The notes under the pieces: generated by a model
Told to the model about the DNA's origin: nothing
The model's input: the letters and a program-made list of their open reading frames with translations, nothing else
Database searches by the model: none
Assembly (NCBI GenBank): GCA_020736575.1
Contig: JAGPYM010000060.1
Coordinates: 1 to 64,000 of the forward strand
Direction of reading: 5' to 3'
Length of the DNA stretch: 64,000 bases
From: Thelonectria olida
Taxonomy: Eukaryota; Ascomycota; Sordariomycetes; Hypocreales; Nectriaceae
Made by a program: the position numbers and the translations under genes
Part shown: positions 10,240 through 23,215 of the stretch, piece after piece
Layout of the letters: every line of letters begins with the position of its first letter
Numbering within the stretch: the stretch's first letter is position 1

Positions 10240-13200
10240 ATTAAAAGTCTTAAAGTTGCACTTCTTTAAGGCAACTGAAACTATAAAAATAAGCCCTAAA
10301 TCGATAAATTAACCCTTAATATTAATACCCTACGCGCAATAAAATGTCTTTAAATATAAATGCCAAGACCTACCTCCTAAACGGACCTAATAATTGGAAT
10401 GCTTTTAAGTAGGCTTATCTTATAAAGATTACTATTAAAAGAGTTTTTAAGCTGGGCCGACTTAATAATATATCTTAATTTAACACTCTTCACTTAAAAG
10501 AGCCAAAGAGACCCCAAATCAGCAACTATTTTAAAAGGGAGATACCTAAAAGTGGAATACTAATTATAAAGTTTATTTATAGCAAACGACCTATATCCTT
10601 ATTTACCCACCTACTTTTAGAAGACTAAAAGGCTTATAAGGTAGAAATAACTATTTATTAAACTGACTATAATTAATTTAATAAGTAGGCGGATAGTATT
10701 TAAAATATACTTAACTAGATAATTAAAAAGATTATTTTATATTATATTAAAATATATTTACTTACTATATAAAGGTTAATAGAGTATAATAATATTTTAA
10801 CCTTTTATATTAACCTTAAAACTGCATGTGGAATTAATAATAATCTAAAAAAGAAATAAGCCTAGAAATGCTATTTTAAAGTGCTAAATGTAATAATAAA
10901 AGGCAAGACTAACTGGGAAGACTAGATTATTATATAGGAAATGGCTATTTAAGTTATAAAGTAGAAAGGTATAGCTAAAGTATAATATCCTAATAACTAG
11001 TATAATAACTTAAAATAAGCCTTAGAGTATAATTTTAAGCTATTTATCCAGATTAAATAAAATAAAAATAAGGAAAAGATAGAAAACGGAACTTACCTTC
11101 TAATATCCTTTTTTATAAAATTCTAATAAAAACTTTAAAATATTAAGTAAAAAGGCAATAAGTCTACACCTGCTTGTATAATTAAAAGGAGCTTTAGAAT
11201 AATAGTTTGTAACTTATTTTTTAAAAGTAATAAATAAGAATAATAAACGCCTAAGAACTTAATAGAAAGCCCTATAAAATGTCCTTACTAGTTTTAAGAA
11301 AAACAAGTATAATACTAACTCTATAAAAAGTTTTATAAGAACCCAAACTTTATAATATATTAGATAGTATTCCTAGAGAAAGTATTAAAAATATTTCATC
11401 TATTTTAAAAAAAGCTTAATTTATAAGACTAGTACCTTAAATAAAATAGTAAGATTTAAGAACTCTATAAGAAACTATAAAATAAAAGTAAAAACTCTAA
11501 AAAGAAGTTAAATTAATTATTTAATTTAAGCCTTTATATTTTAAAGAAAGTAGCTACTTTTTAGCTTTAAAAGGCAAATACCTATTATAAAACTTATTAA
11601 TCCTAAACTTAGGGACTACTATTTATATTTTTAATAAAGTCAAGAGATTTATAATTCTAAAGACTACTTAATATAGAGAAGGTATATTTATTAGTTTAAA
11701 GTGGCTACTAATTTTTAAATATAAAGATATAGAAATTAAAGTATAAAATCTATAAGACGAGCTGCAGATTCTCCTTTTAAACTGCATTACATACTATTTA
11801 CAAATAGGAACAAACCTTATATCTTTATACAAGCTATAATAACTTAAATACTAATAGAATTAAAGGAATAACTAGAATATTATTAAATATATTAATAGCC
11901 AAACTCTCTACAAATTATAACTAGAATATAACTAGTATGTACTAGAATATATTCCTAAAATAATTATATAAGCTATATTTCCTATAAAATACCTACATTA
12001 TAATTTATAAACTAGGAAAAAGCCTAATAGAGCCCGAGCAAATATTTAGCACTGCTGCCTAGAATATTTAGGTTTAAAAAGCCTAGAGTATTTAATAAAC
12101 TGTACCTTTAGGGCAAAAATTAAAAGACTAGTAACTATTAAATATAATATTTATATATTAGTAAAAATAAAATAATAAAAATATTATAAACTGTAAGAAT
12201 AAAACTTAAAACCTAATAAATAAATCTTATTAGACTTTTATAACTATTAATAAGGGATTAATAGCTATTTATTTTATATAATTCTTATAAATTGACAATT
12301 AGGCTTTAGCTAGAATTACTATTTTACTAACTGCTAAAAAGAAAGCCTACTTATAATACTAAAACACTTTATACAAATACTTAAGATAATATATAATATT
12401 AAGCTTTATATTATTAAAATAAATAATAAACTATAAAAGGCTAATTCGATTAGGGCATAACTTATATAAAAGGGAATAAGAGTAAACAAATATGCACTAT
12501 ACACTTAATAATAGAATAGCTTAGGAGAGCATTTTAAGGGGGTAGTAAAAGAGAAAGCAAGACTACTAATCCTTAATAGTAACCTTCCTATAGAATTATG
12601 GCTAGAAATAGTTAGAATAGCTATATACCTGCTCAATCGAACTCTAAAGTAAGGTTTGCAATAGAAGACACTATATAAGAGCTTCCTTTCTAGCATTCCA
12701 TATGTATAAGAGAATAATCAACCTTAAATCGGCCATATAAGAATAATTAGATATAAAGCCTTTACACTTACTAAAAAAGTATAGCTAAAGGAGAATCGCC
12801 TCTTATTAAGAATAACTCTAAAGGCCTAGATTAGGTTTTTAATTAGATATAATTCCTAAAATATCTTTTAAATATAAAATCTACTAATAAATAAGATCTA
12901 TATTACTTAAGATATTATATTTAATAAATAAGAATTCTTTAATACTAATAAAATATAAATAAGAGAAACTATTAGCAATTAAACCTTAAAAGAGATCTAA
13001 ATATATATAAAAGCTCTTTTAAGTACTAATAAGGTCGATCAGGTTATAAACCTTATATAAAGCCCTAATAAGTAGGAAATACTAGAAATAAGCCTTAAAA
13101 GGCAAGTTTAAAACATATAAATAGATAAAATAAAATTAAAAGAAAACTTATAGGCTAATAATTTAAAATACACCTAAGCACACTTTAAACTCCTTCTAAT

Positions 13201-16200
13201 ACTACTAGAAAGTCCTTTCTTAAGCTTCCTTATTAAAATTGGGTTATAAATAAGCTATTATTAAAATAAAGTGAAAAGATTAAAGATTAATCTACTTATT
13301 TTAAACCAAGCATTTTATATAGGTATATTAGTAGTACCTATTATAAAAGGGAAGAATAAGCTTATCTTAAAAGTAATAAGAAGCTAATATATTAGTAGAA
13401 GACTTAAGTCTAATTATAAGGTGTAAAAAACTCTAATAAACCTCAAATCCATAAGACAAGCATACTAAGGGAAGGATCTGCCTTAAGCACCAGGTTCTTT
13501 TAGTAAGAAAGTATATTATAAGAAGGATCTGCTAAAAGCACTAGGTTCCTATAGTAATCTAAAAGGACATAAATTTAAAAAAGAGTTTAAATAAGTGTAG
13601 AAAGATTACTTAAAGAGTTATAAGCAGATATTATTATAATTAGAGATTATAAGGAGTAATTTATATATTTATAACTTACAAATACTAGACTATATATAGG
13701 TATTTACTTATAAATTTAATAAATATAGCTACTTGCGAAAATATAAAGTAAGACTTATAGTATAAGGAAATTAATAGTAAAAGTTAAGTACTAATAAGAC
13801 TTATATTATAACCCTAATTAGAAAGTTATTTTAAATACTTCTTATAATTATAATAAGGCTTAATATAGAACTTATCTAATATAATATTATAAATGCATTT
13901 ATTACTATAAAGTTATAAAATAATATATTTATAAAACTGCCTTTTAGGTTTAAAAAGAGGCATAATAAAGATTAAGTGTTATTTCTCTATAAAGTATTAT
14001 ATAGACTGCAAGTTATACTACTTTTATAGCAAATAGAGCTTAAAACTACACTTTAAAACTTAGGATAGCAATAAGTGCCTAGCGAGCCCTACTATTATTA
14101 AAAGGATAAAATCCTACTATTCTTCTATATAAATAATATTATTATTATATATAAGAAGGAGGATAAGTCAGCTATATTAAAACTTATCAAGTTATTATAA
14201 AAGAGATATGCCTTAACTAGAGGAAATAAGTTATAATAGTTTTTTAGGATAGAGATTATTTAAAATTATAAGGCAAAATGCATCTAGATTATATAAGTTA
14301 TATATTTAGAGAAGATATATAAATTCTAAACTGCAAATACTAGAAATATATCTCTAATAATTAAAAAGGAGCTCCTTTTAAATACTAGAATAGCAGATCT
14401 ATATATAGTAAGCTAGTATAAGTAAGAAATTAGATCAATCCTTTATGCAGCTGTTATTAGTAGACTAGATATTACTTTTACTATCTTGCAACTAGTGCAA
14501 TTTATAAACAATCCTAGTAAAAATCATATTAAAGCCCTTAACTAACTACTCAATTACCTATATATAATGCGTTTCTATATTTTACTATTTAAAGGACCTA
14601 GAGTCACCTTTATAATTTATAGTAATACTTCCTTTATAAATAATTCAATTAATTATAAAAGCTTATAAGGGTATATAATAAAGCTTTATAGTAGCTTAAT
14701 CGGTTAGCATACAAATAAATAAGACACAATTACAATATTAACTATTAAAGTAGAGTTACTTGCACTCTCATAAGCAGTAAAAGAGGGCCTATTCTAGCAA
14801 AGGCTATAGTAAAGCCTATATAAGGAGTTACAAAATACTAATATAAACCTCATTTCTAATAATTAATAGACAATTAGGCTACTTAAAAATCTTTTATTAA
14901 AATTAAAAATAAAACTTTAATATATTAATATATATAACTACTAGTTGTAAGATTATATTTAAAATAAAATAATCACTCTTAACTATAAAAAATCATTAAA
15001 CCTAATAGCAGATAGACTTATAAAAGCACTATAAGGTTATAAGCTATAAGAGAGTTATAAGCAATTTAGACTTATTAATCTTAAATATCGTATTATAGAA
15101 TAATAGAAAGAGAATCTTATTAAAAGATCAATTAAAAAATTATAAAAAAGCTATATATTTAATACATAAGGCTCATTTTAATATCCTAAAGCTTATTTAA
15201 ATATTATAAAGCTTACAAGCATATAGTTATATTTATATAAAAATATATATTATATATATATAAAAAATTATTAATTCTTTAAAAGCCTAAAGGCCAGACC
15301 ACTAAAACTAAACCATATAAATACAAACTGCACTATAAAAGGAGGAAATAACCCTTATTTATAAGAAATAAGGGTCCCTAGATAAGGGAAAGTCTTTAGC
15401 CTAAATGCTATATAAAATATATTTAATTATAATATAGCGCTTATTCTTCTCCTATTTTAAAATTATTAGTAAGGCTTAAAATTAGAAAACGAACTATAAA
15501 TAAAACTTACTATAATTTTAATAAGATCCTTATCCTACTAGATATAGTCTAGGAAAAATAATACTATTAAAAGGGCAGTAGTAGGACTATAAACTTTAAA
15601 TTAATAAAATATATTATAAAATTAGAATATAAAACTACTTATATTAATTAGTATAAGCCACTAGGGTCACACTAGTTATAATAGTATAAGCCCGGCTAGA
15701 CCTAGCACTTACTAGTACTCTAGCCAGCTAGAGTACTATTAAGGCAGGCCAAGTATAGGACTTAGCACTTCTACACTTTACTATTTAACTAATTAAAATA
15801 AGCAGTAAAACTTAAAAATAAAATGCAATATATATAATAGTAGCAGCAGTAGCAGCAGCACGGAGCATCTCTTAGCAGCAGGCGTATTAGCAGCTAGTAT
15901 ATATTAACTCAAAAGGCTTATTATTATTACTAAAATGCAATTAATACCTTATTCTAATAATCTGCAGTTTAAATCACTTATAAGCACTTAGGAGGGGGCT
16001 GGGAGAGAGGAGAAGAACTACTATAAGTATTAGTAATATTAAGCTTTAAAACTAATAACCTAAGTGCAAAATAAATATATAATATTATAATAGTAGGAAG
16101 AGCAGTAGCAGATTATATAAAGAAGTATTAGTAAAGGCAATTTAAAAGTATTATATTAAGTTTATAAAATTGCAACTATATATTAAGAAAATAAATAATA

Positions 16201-16555
16201 TTAAAAAAGAAAGAAAGAAAAGAAAGATCTTAAAAAGAGATAGAATTTATACCTATAAGCTGTAAATATTATAATAGCACTAATTTATAAATAAGATGCC
16301 TATTATAAATAGCAAATAAATAGTATTATATTATTTAATAATTTATTAATAATAAATAAATAGCATTTCTTTATTTAATATATATTAATAATAAACAATT
16401 AGCATTTACTTATTTAATAACCTTAAATAATAGGGTATAATATAATTAATATAAGTATACTATAAGAAAGACCTATAATAAGGAAAATAACTTTATAAGG
16501 GCCAAAATCGCATTCCAAGCAGGCAAATAGTTAGAGTATTAGAATCTTCCACTCT

Positions 16556-16562
16556 AAGGGGG
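16556..16562 (+). other. Polypurine tract of the copia element
   Basis: AAGGGGG directly upstream of the 3' LTR, the expected position for the primer of plus-strand DNA synthesis in LTR retrotransposons. Confidence 0.7.
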
Positions 16563-16564
16563 TA

Positions 16565-16795
16565 TATTAAACCAGACGGACCATACACACATAAGAGGTA
16601 GTATAGGAGTCCGCACTATATTTTAATTAAATAAACCTTAGATGTGGAAAAGCCATATTTATCTAATAAATCATATATTAAATAGGAATAGCGTAAGGCA
16701 TTACCTTAAAAGAGGGGTCTAAGGCCATTAACATCATAGATGAATGAATAAACAAGTTGAACACAATCAGAATCCTAAAGACAACGGGTTAAACA
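16565..16795 (+). repeat. 3' LTR of copia element
   Basis: A 231-bp partner of the 5' LTR, ending GGGTTAAACA and followed by the GACTC duplication. It keeps far more C and G than the 5' LTR, especially in its last 70 bp, so mutation was uneven between the two ends. Confidence 0.92.
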
Positions 16796-16800
16796 GACTC

Positions 16801-17190
16801 GATGGGATTTCGTGCGTGCAGGTAAGGTTCTTTACCTCGCTGCAATAGAACTCAAAACAAATCTCCCATAAGCCCCTCATTCCACCTCCCTCAGCCATTA
16901 AAACTTCACAAATATGAGACATCCTAGGGTATAACCCCAACCCACATCACGTCCTGGTTAGCAACACATGCGTCTCCTAACATAATGCTACGCTACAGCA
17001 ACATTTTTCATAGCACCTAGGATTAGAAGCTGGAAGGTGCGGTCGAAGCTGATAAAGAAGCCGGAAACTGGCCATAGCCAGCTTCGTTCCTCAAGTCCGG
17101 CAAGTCTAGCATTATAAGTTCAATACATGCAGCCTTTCGCTCCGCTTCGCCCCAACTCAGGAGTGATCCCACCTAAAGGCCACCCAGAAC
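16801..17190. other. Intergenic region between copia element and pseudokinase gene
   Basis: About 390 bp of balanced sequence continuing the target site of the copia insertion. It holds the 3' flank of the minus-strand HeLo-pseudokinase gene. I see no gene or repeat in it. Confidence 0.5.
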
Positions 17191-19162
17191 TTAGCGATCA
17201 TCCGCCATGCCACACTGGCACCCAGACAACTCAGCAACAACGTGCCGATAGAAGTATGCAAGCTGATGGACCCTCGAATGGTCCTCGGTCAGTGCGCTTC
17301 GCTCCACTGATTCGTCTTCCTGCTCAAGCTCGTCCTCTCCGTCCCCCAAAGAGATGGCTTGAGATATCTCCAAGTAGGCACCGCTCAGACAAGCCTGAAC
17401 GGCTTTATTGTACCTAGGTCCCATGTACAGAGCTAGGTCGCGTGACGCATAGCCTTGGATTCGCTTGCGAAACCCCTCCGGGGTCAGGTTTGGCTTGAGG
17501 TAGGTTTCCAAGGGTGTCCACATGCCAATTTCAAACAGCACGAGTCCAAGGCTGTAGGCATCATGCATACGAGAAGCTGACGCCTTTAAGGACTCTCGTG
17601 ATGGCTTTATTGCTCGCAATTCAGGGTGACGGTAGATGTCGAATTTGGACGGACGCATGGATAGGGACTCTTCTCCAGGACGGTCAGGTCTGGCAAAGTC
17701 AAAGCTGGCGATGAAGGGCTTGCTGTACTGAATTGCCGTTTCTGAGAGTGGGAAGAGAAGAACGCTGTTGCTGTCAAATCCTTTGTGTAGCCAGTCCACC
17801 GTGTGGAGTTCGAGGAACCCAACGGCGAGAGCAGAGGCGAGACTGAAGCGTTCGGCCAGAGTGGGCGGCTGTCGGTTGGTAGAGGACGGATTCTGTGAAA
17901 GAGCTTCGTATAAGGTCGCCGGCGGTTGCATGGACTCGGCATCATACCCTGACGAGTTGGGTACTTTGTAGACGAGCGCTCTGTCGTTTTTGGCGGGGTG
18001 CTTGATCCATCCAAAGCAGTCAAGCACGGGCATGTTGTCGGGTTTCATGGGAACAGAAAATACGGAAGCCAGGTTTTCCACTCTGCGATTAGCTATGGCA
18101 ACTTGTCTGTCATTCCACTTCGTGTCATAGTAATACCACTCTACCATGGCTCTCTGTGGAGCGGCATCTGCCAATCCAGGAAGAGTGGAAGGCAGATATA
18201 ACCCTGTGGAATTGCATATAAACTCAGCACTGGAGGTAGCACTGGGGATAGTAAGAAGATAAGGGGACCTGGATCAGTAGCTTACCGTTTGGGTAGTAGT
18301 TGGTAATAACCCGGCGCTTCTGGGCAACCTTTGCGTCGAGTTGCACGTATTCATAGTGCAACTCTGAGCCTTGGCCCACTCCCTCATTGACCTTCTTCTT
18401 TAATATTGCACTTCGGCTGACGGACTCGTAGTTACTCTCAGATGCCGCCGTCTGAATGCTTTGCAACTCCTCCTGGGTCGATGCAGCGGCCACAATTTGC
18501 GACGAGAGCTTAAGCTCTACTAGGCGTGACCTTGATGGAGGTGCAAGCTCATAAAGATTGTCATTCCAGTACTTGAACCTCTCGATAAGGCCTTTCAACG
18601 TCTCTTTGTCGGCATCATTCCATGTCTGAATGCCGTACTTGACCCTCCTTGGGAATGAGGTCTTGGATTGCAATGCCTCTTTCAGGTCCCCGTATCTTCG
18701 TTGGGACTTCCCCATGCTAGTTGTATTCCTGTCGTCAACCACAAGCGCCGACGCACCGGCCCCTGAGCGCTCGAGGTCTGGCTGCTCCAGGGTTGCGAAT
18801 GCTCGACCGTACTTCGCGAGTATCTCATCCACAGAAGCCAGAATATCGATAACCTGGGTGACTGCGTCGCACAGAGCTTCGTGAAGAGCTGTGGCCGGCG
18901 AGATCGGTTTGCCCTCTCCAACGAGTCCGACAGCAAGTCTGTCAGGGCGAGCGGCAAGGTCGGCTTCAGCGACTTGAAATATGGCAGCGATGTTCTTGTT
19001 GTCTTGTGCCCATTCTCCGTAGCGGAACGCTTCGAAACGAAGCATCATCACCTGTTGAGCTGCATTCGATCCGAATTCCTTGGCGGCGGCGACGGCTCGG
19101 TACGCGGCGAATGATTTTTCGATAAGGGAGATAACCCCAGTGGCGATGCCGACTTCTGACAT
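17191..19162 (-). CDS. HeLo-domain protein with C-terminal pseudokinase
   Basis: Two exons, 19162-18286 and 18203-17191, join in frame across an 82-nt intron to 629 aa. The N-terminal part (about residues 1-220, from MSEVGIATGVISLIEK) resembles the HeLo (prion-inhibition and propagation) domain, a helical membrane-targeting domain of fungal cell-death effectors such as HET-S. The C-terminal half has kinase-fold traces but no catalytic residues: the HRD loop position reads LHKGFDSNSVLLF and the DFG position reads FDFARPD, so it should be a pseudokinase. HeLo plus pseudokinase resembles the layout of animal MLKL. It is divergently paired with a kinase-ankyrin gene. I chose the first Met of the HeLo domain as start; the frame is open for another 144 codons upstream. 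Cell-death function is inferred. Confidence 0.8.
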
Positions 19163-19592
19163 GGCGCCCGGGTGCAGTGCAAGACTTGAGATGAGGCAAG
19201 TTGAGAACAGGGAAGTTCGGGTCAGTTGTATACTGGAATCCACCTGGACGTTTTTGCAGCAGACCGGCGGATCTGCCTCAAGAAGCCAGCAGCGAGTGCG
19301 AGTCGTGGTGCCTGCACGTGGCAGGTTCATATTGGTCGCCTTGCTGGTCGCCTTGCTGGTCGCCTTGCCCTGCTGTATCTTCATGTCTCGCCTGCGCCGC
19401 ACAAAAGCAAAAGACACAAAGCTGGGCAAGGCTTGGGTGCGGGGAATCTTTTCCTTTTTGGCCATTTTGCGACCTTGAAGCAGTCGAGTGCCTACATTGA
19501 TGCTCGTTTGGTCAAATTTCGTTTGAAATCTCCATTGACATTTATTGCAACTCGCCATTCCCTCCCTGGTTACTCTGTGGCAATTGCTCACC
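19163..19592. promoter_or_regulatory. Shared divergent promoter, HeLo-pseudokinase / kinase-ankyrin
   Basis: A 430-bp spacer between two start codons facing away from each other. It contains three tandem copies of a 12-bp unit (GGTCGCCTTGCT, 19334-19369, last copy with one mismatch). The minus-strand frame stays open through most of it, so part could code for an N-terminal extension of the HeLo protein. Confidence 0.5.
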
Positions 19593-22500
19593 ATGGACCT
19601 AATACATATGCGAAGGCGATACGTAACTTCTCATCCCTCTCCGACCCGCGCAGCGGATTCCCCTTATGTCCAAGGGCCTGTGGAATTCATCAAGCTCGCC
19701 CTTGACTCCCTCCATGTTCCCTACCTCTACCTTAAGCCCAGCCTCAGGCTTCAGGCTGGCGAGGGCGCGTCTTTCCAGGTGCAGTATTTTGACATCGATC
19801 CCGGTCATCTTGATAAGCAGGTCCTGTCACGAATCCAATCCCAGGCGAGCGCTTGGAGAGGTAGCTGGCTGATTGCCAAACATATCGGCCCTCCAACCAG
19901 CCCCCTATGGCGCGAGGCGATAGCCGCGGAGGGTGTTGGGGCCGATAGGTTGAGGCTAGATGCCATGGTGAGGGAAATGAGGATCCTTAGCCACCAGTCT
20001 CTGCGTTCACACGACAGTATTGTTTCTGCGTTTGGATTCAGCTGGGACAAGGATGAAGATGAGTTTGGCCGGAGATGGCCTGTTCTCATCATGGAAGGCG
20101 CTGATTGTGGCTCGCTGGATGAATTCATTCAACTGGCCGATGCAGCCTGGTGGACTCTCGACCTCGCGCTCTCAATTTCCGCGGACATAGCATCTGGACT
20201 GGAAGCCCTGCATCAATGCGGCATCGTGCATGGGGATCTGAAGCCGGACAACATCCTCATATTTGAGCGAAAAGATGGCGGATTCCGAGCGAAGATATCT
20301 GACTTCGGTTCATCCACCATTCTGTCGGACATCAAATCATTCGCAGCAGGTTCCGAGCTGGCGACTCTTACCCTGCCTGGATATTCACCACCGTGGGAGG
20401 CCCCCGAAGCTCATGGAAGTATTCCACTCGGCAACATTCAGAAGGTCGATGTCTACGGGTTCGGACTCCTCGTCTGCCAGCTGGCGGTTGGTAAACTGGA
20501 CCTTTGGGCCCCTTTCTGCAGATGTGACCATTCACACCTCGATGGGACACCATACGACTTGGACAGAATAGATGAGCTAAAGGATGAATCGACGCAGATG
20601 ATCTCCTACGCGAAACAAGTTTTGTCCACTGTGGCTGCGCCTTGTTCCTCTAACAGCTCTCAACTTTACTCGATCGTTGACAACACTCTTCATAATCTGC
20701 CATCCCGCCGAGCTTCTATGTCAACCCTTGCCACCATTCTCAACGCTGACAGAACGCACCATGGTAACGCAAGGTTAGATTCATCTACCTACGGCTCAGT
20801 TCTGTGCTAAGCGATTTCAAGTCAAAGAGCCAATCATGATACGGCCTGTTCCATCCCGCCTCTGCCAGAAGATGACGTGCTATCAGATGAACACCCACAG
20901 GTTCGCACGTTGAACTACTCCTTTGCTGGATATTACCAAGCTAACTTTATAGCAGTATCAAGACTTCTCGAGATGGAATCGGGATCTGATGCTCTCTGCT
21001 TCGGCTGACATCGTCATGAACTGGAGTGGGAGGTGCGAGGCAGAGATTGGAAGCAAAGACCCTGAAAGAGTGGCTCGTGTTGCCCAAATGCTATTTTGGC
21101 TGTCTAGGAGCATACTTTCTGGATCGTTGACTTGCTCCTCATCGACTCAGGCACTCGAGTGGATGGTGACAGCTGCTAGAGCAGGATCTCTGGAGGCGAA
21201 GGCATCAATCAATAATCTGTTCAGCGCTCTCCAGATACCAATGCCACGAGAGGAAATCATGGATTGGCTCTCTGACGGATGCTATGGTGGCGAAGGTATC
21301 GCCGAATGGGGCCTTAAAGAAGAATTTCCTGATGCGTATCCTACCGTTCTTCAAAGGGTTCGAACCACCTTCTGCGGCTACGGACAAGATTGCTTTGGGG
21401 AACGATGGAGAACGGAATATCCAATCGACTACTTGGAAGAAATCTTGGACGACTACATATCGGAACATGGGGACGTCAACGAGCTTCACAACGCCGAAGG
21501 TCTCGTATGTAGCATGACGTGGTTGCACTACGCGGCGAGCAACGGTCGAGTCGACTTGCTACAGTATCTTGTCGAAAAAGGCGCTGATCCAAACATTCTC
21601 AACGGATACGGAGAATCGCCACTCTTCATGGCTTGTCAAGGCGGCCATCTTGAAGCAGCTTCCTTTCTCTGTCCATTGACACAGGGGCCAAGCAGCGACG
21701 CGGGAAACCTCGCCAAAAACGAGCTTCATCACCTGGTTAGATTCGACCCAGAAAATGTCGACATGGCGGCAAGGATGCTAAGTGAGTGGGGTGCGCAACT
21801 GGACCAGCGAGATGATGACCAACAACAAACACCCCTCGCATTCATCCTCAACCAGCACGGACCTAACTCTGAAGGCGCTGTCGGCGCTTTGCTGCGTTTG
21901 GGGGCAGATCCCCTTGTCAAGGACTATCATGGACTTGACTGTCTAGCACATGCCGCCTGCCAGCTTTCGCCAGGGCTGGTGGAGCTGGTCCTCGATTACA
22001 TTCCAGTCCACGAAATCATTCAAAGCCAAGCCCATGCCATTTGGTTTCTCTTGGAACTTGACAAATACAGCCTTCTTGTCAACGGGGGCTCAAATTACAT
22101 TGACAGGGTTCAAGCGACTCTCGGTCTCCTCCTCAATCATGAAGTATCGCAAATCTTCATGGAGATGACCCAGCATTCCATTTTTACTTTTGCCTGTGCC
22201 AAAGCCCCGCTGGCTGTTACGAAGGTTCTTCATGGCTTGGGACCCAGAGTTTCATTAAACGAGTTTGTTCTATCCGCCAAGGAATTCTACACGCCTCTTA
22301 TGGCAGCAGTCGTCTGTAGCCGGCCTGAGATAGTCACCTTTCTTCTCGAACTTGGAGCGGACCCCTGCCTGCCTCACCCCAAATGGCTCTGGACTCCCCT
22401 CTTCTATGCCGTTTCTGGCCCCCCTGAAATTGTCAGCAGTCTCATTGGGGTAGTTGAAGACACCCATGGATGGGATGCCGCCCACGATTTTGTGAGCATG

Positions 22501-23215
22501 AGGGATGAAAATGGTGCCACGGCCTTTGACATCGCCGTCAGGGGTCAGTTCTTCCGCGCAGCTGACATTCTTGTGCCTTACAAGCCTCCATTTCTCGAGT
22601 TTGCGTTTCGATATGAGCCAGGGAGCACCTGCTTTTACAACACCCTCGGCCTCGCCGTGTATGAGAGGAGACAGCTTATATACCTTCTCGACATTCTTGG
22701 ATCCCAGACTCTACCACCAATAATCGACAACCAAGGCACAACAGTGCTCCACATCGTATGCGGCGTACCAATTGGTAAGCGTCCCACCCATACATGTAGC
22801 TGAGAACGGACATGGTGCCTATGGCGTGCTGCTGCTAACCATGAGAAATGTGCCGACAGATCGCGTCCCTGAAGAAGAAGCCGAATCAATCGTGGATAGC
22901 GTCACAGCTCGATTCCCCCATCCGGACAATGCAAATTTGCAGAACACTCAAGAGGAGACGCCCCTCCACTATGCTTCTCGATTCGGTAACGTACATGCTC
23001 TTCGGAAGTTAGAAGAGGTTTATGGCAATGCTCTGGACTGGCATGCAACCAGTCACAACGGTTGGAACGCTTTAGACGAAGCACTATCGCGCGACTACCA
23101 GGATATTTCGGATTTGGGATTGCTTGCTAGAACTTGGTTTCGGCGAAGGACAAGTGAAATTATTGCCTTGTTGCGGGAAAGGGGCGTTATAGGAGAGTCA
23201 GCAATACGTTCTTAA
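19593..23215 (+). CDS. Protein kinase with C-terminal ankyrin repeats
   Basis: Four exons (19593-20763, 20812-20900, 20953-22774, 22860-23215) join in frame to 1145 aa. The kinase domain (about residues 90-390) has candidate catalytic residues: Lys in LIAKHI (96), Glu in VREMRI (128), the loop HGDLKPDN (213-220) and SDFGSS (DFG 237-239). It should therefore be an active Ser/Thr-type kinase of the HGDLKPDN subgroup common in fungi. A long middle region leads into ankyrin repeats, recognisable as TWLHYAASNGRVDLLQYLVE, SPLFMACQGGHLEAA, LMAAVVCSRPEIVTFLLE and TPLHYASRFGNVHALRKL. An in-frame Met 16 codons upstream (19545) is an alternative start. It is head-to-head with the HeLo-pseudokinase gene, which suggests a sensor/regulator partner. 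Substrate and role are inferred. Confidence 0.82.

Larger units (their letters stand above)
10009..16795 (+). mobile_element. Complete but RIP-inactivated Ty1/copia LTR retrotransposon
   Basis: A 6.8-kb element with identical-length LTRs and a perfect 5-bp target duplication GACTC (10004-10008 and 16796-16800). The interior reads on the plus strand in copia order although every frame is full of stops. A Gag-like start MSLNINAKTYLLNG begins at 10344. A GAG-pre-integrase relic (LGLKSLEYL) lies near 12060, before reverse transcriptase. The RT start VFTYKFNKYSYLRKYK lies near 13690, the RT catalytic YVDD is now read as YINN (14126-14137), and an RNase H relic (AVKEGLF) lies near 14780. A polypurine tract AAGGGGG (16556-16562) abuts the 3' LTR. 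Stops and the lost catalytic aspartates follow from G-to-A and C-to-T changes. Integrase before RT is what separates copia from gypsy elements. Confidence 0.9.

Noticed and set aside
12505..12696. Minus-strand ORF inside the copia element
   Set aside because: It lies antisense to the degraded polyprotein in AT-shifted DNA and has no features of its own.
5200..16795. A centromere-like AT-rich region
   Set aside because: The AT content is explained by transition-mutated transposon copies with identifiable LTRs and repeat families; nothing specific points to a centromere.
17191..18174. The pseudokinase half as an independent gene
   Set aside because: Its frame begins at TTG rather than ATG, and an 82-nt intron joins it in frame to the HeLo exon.
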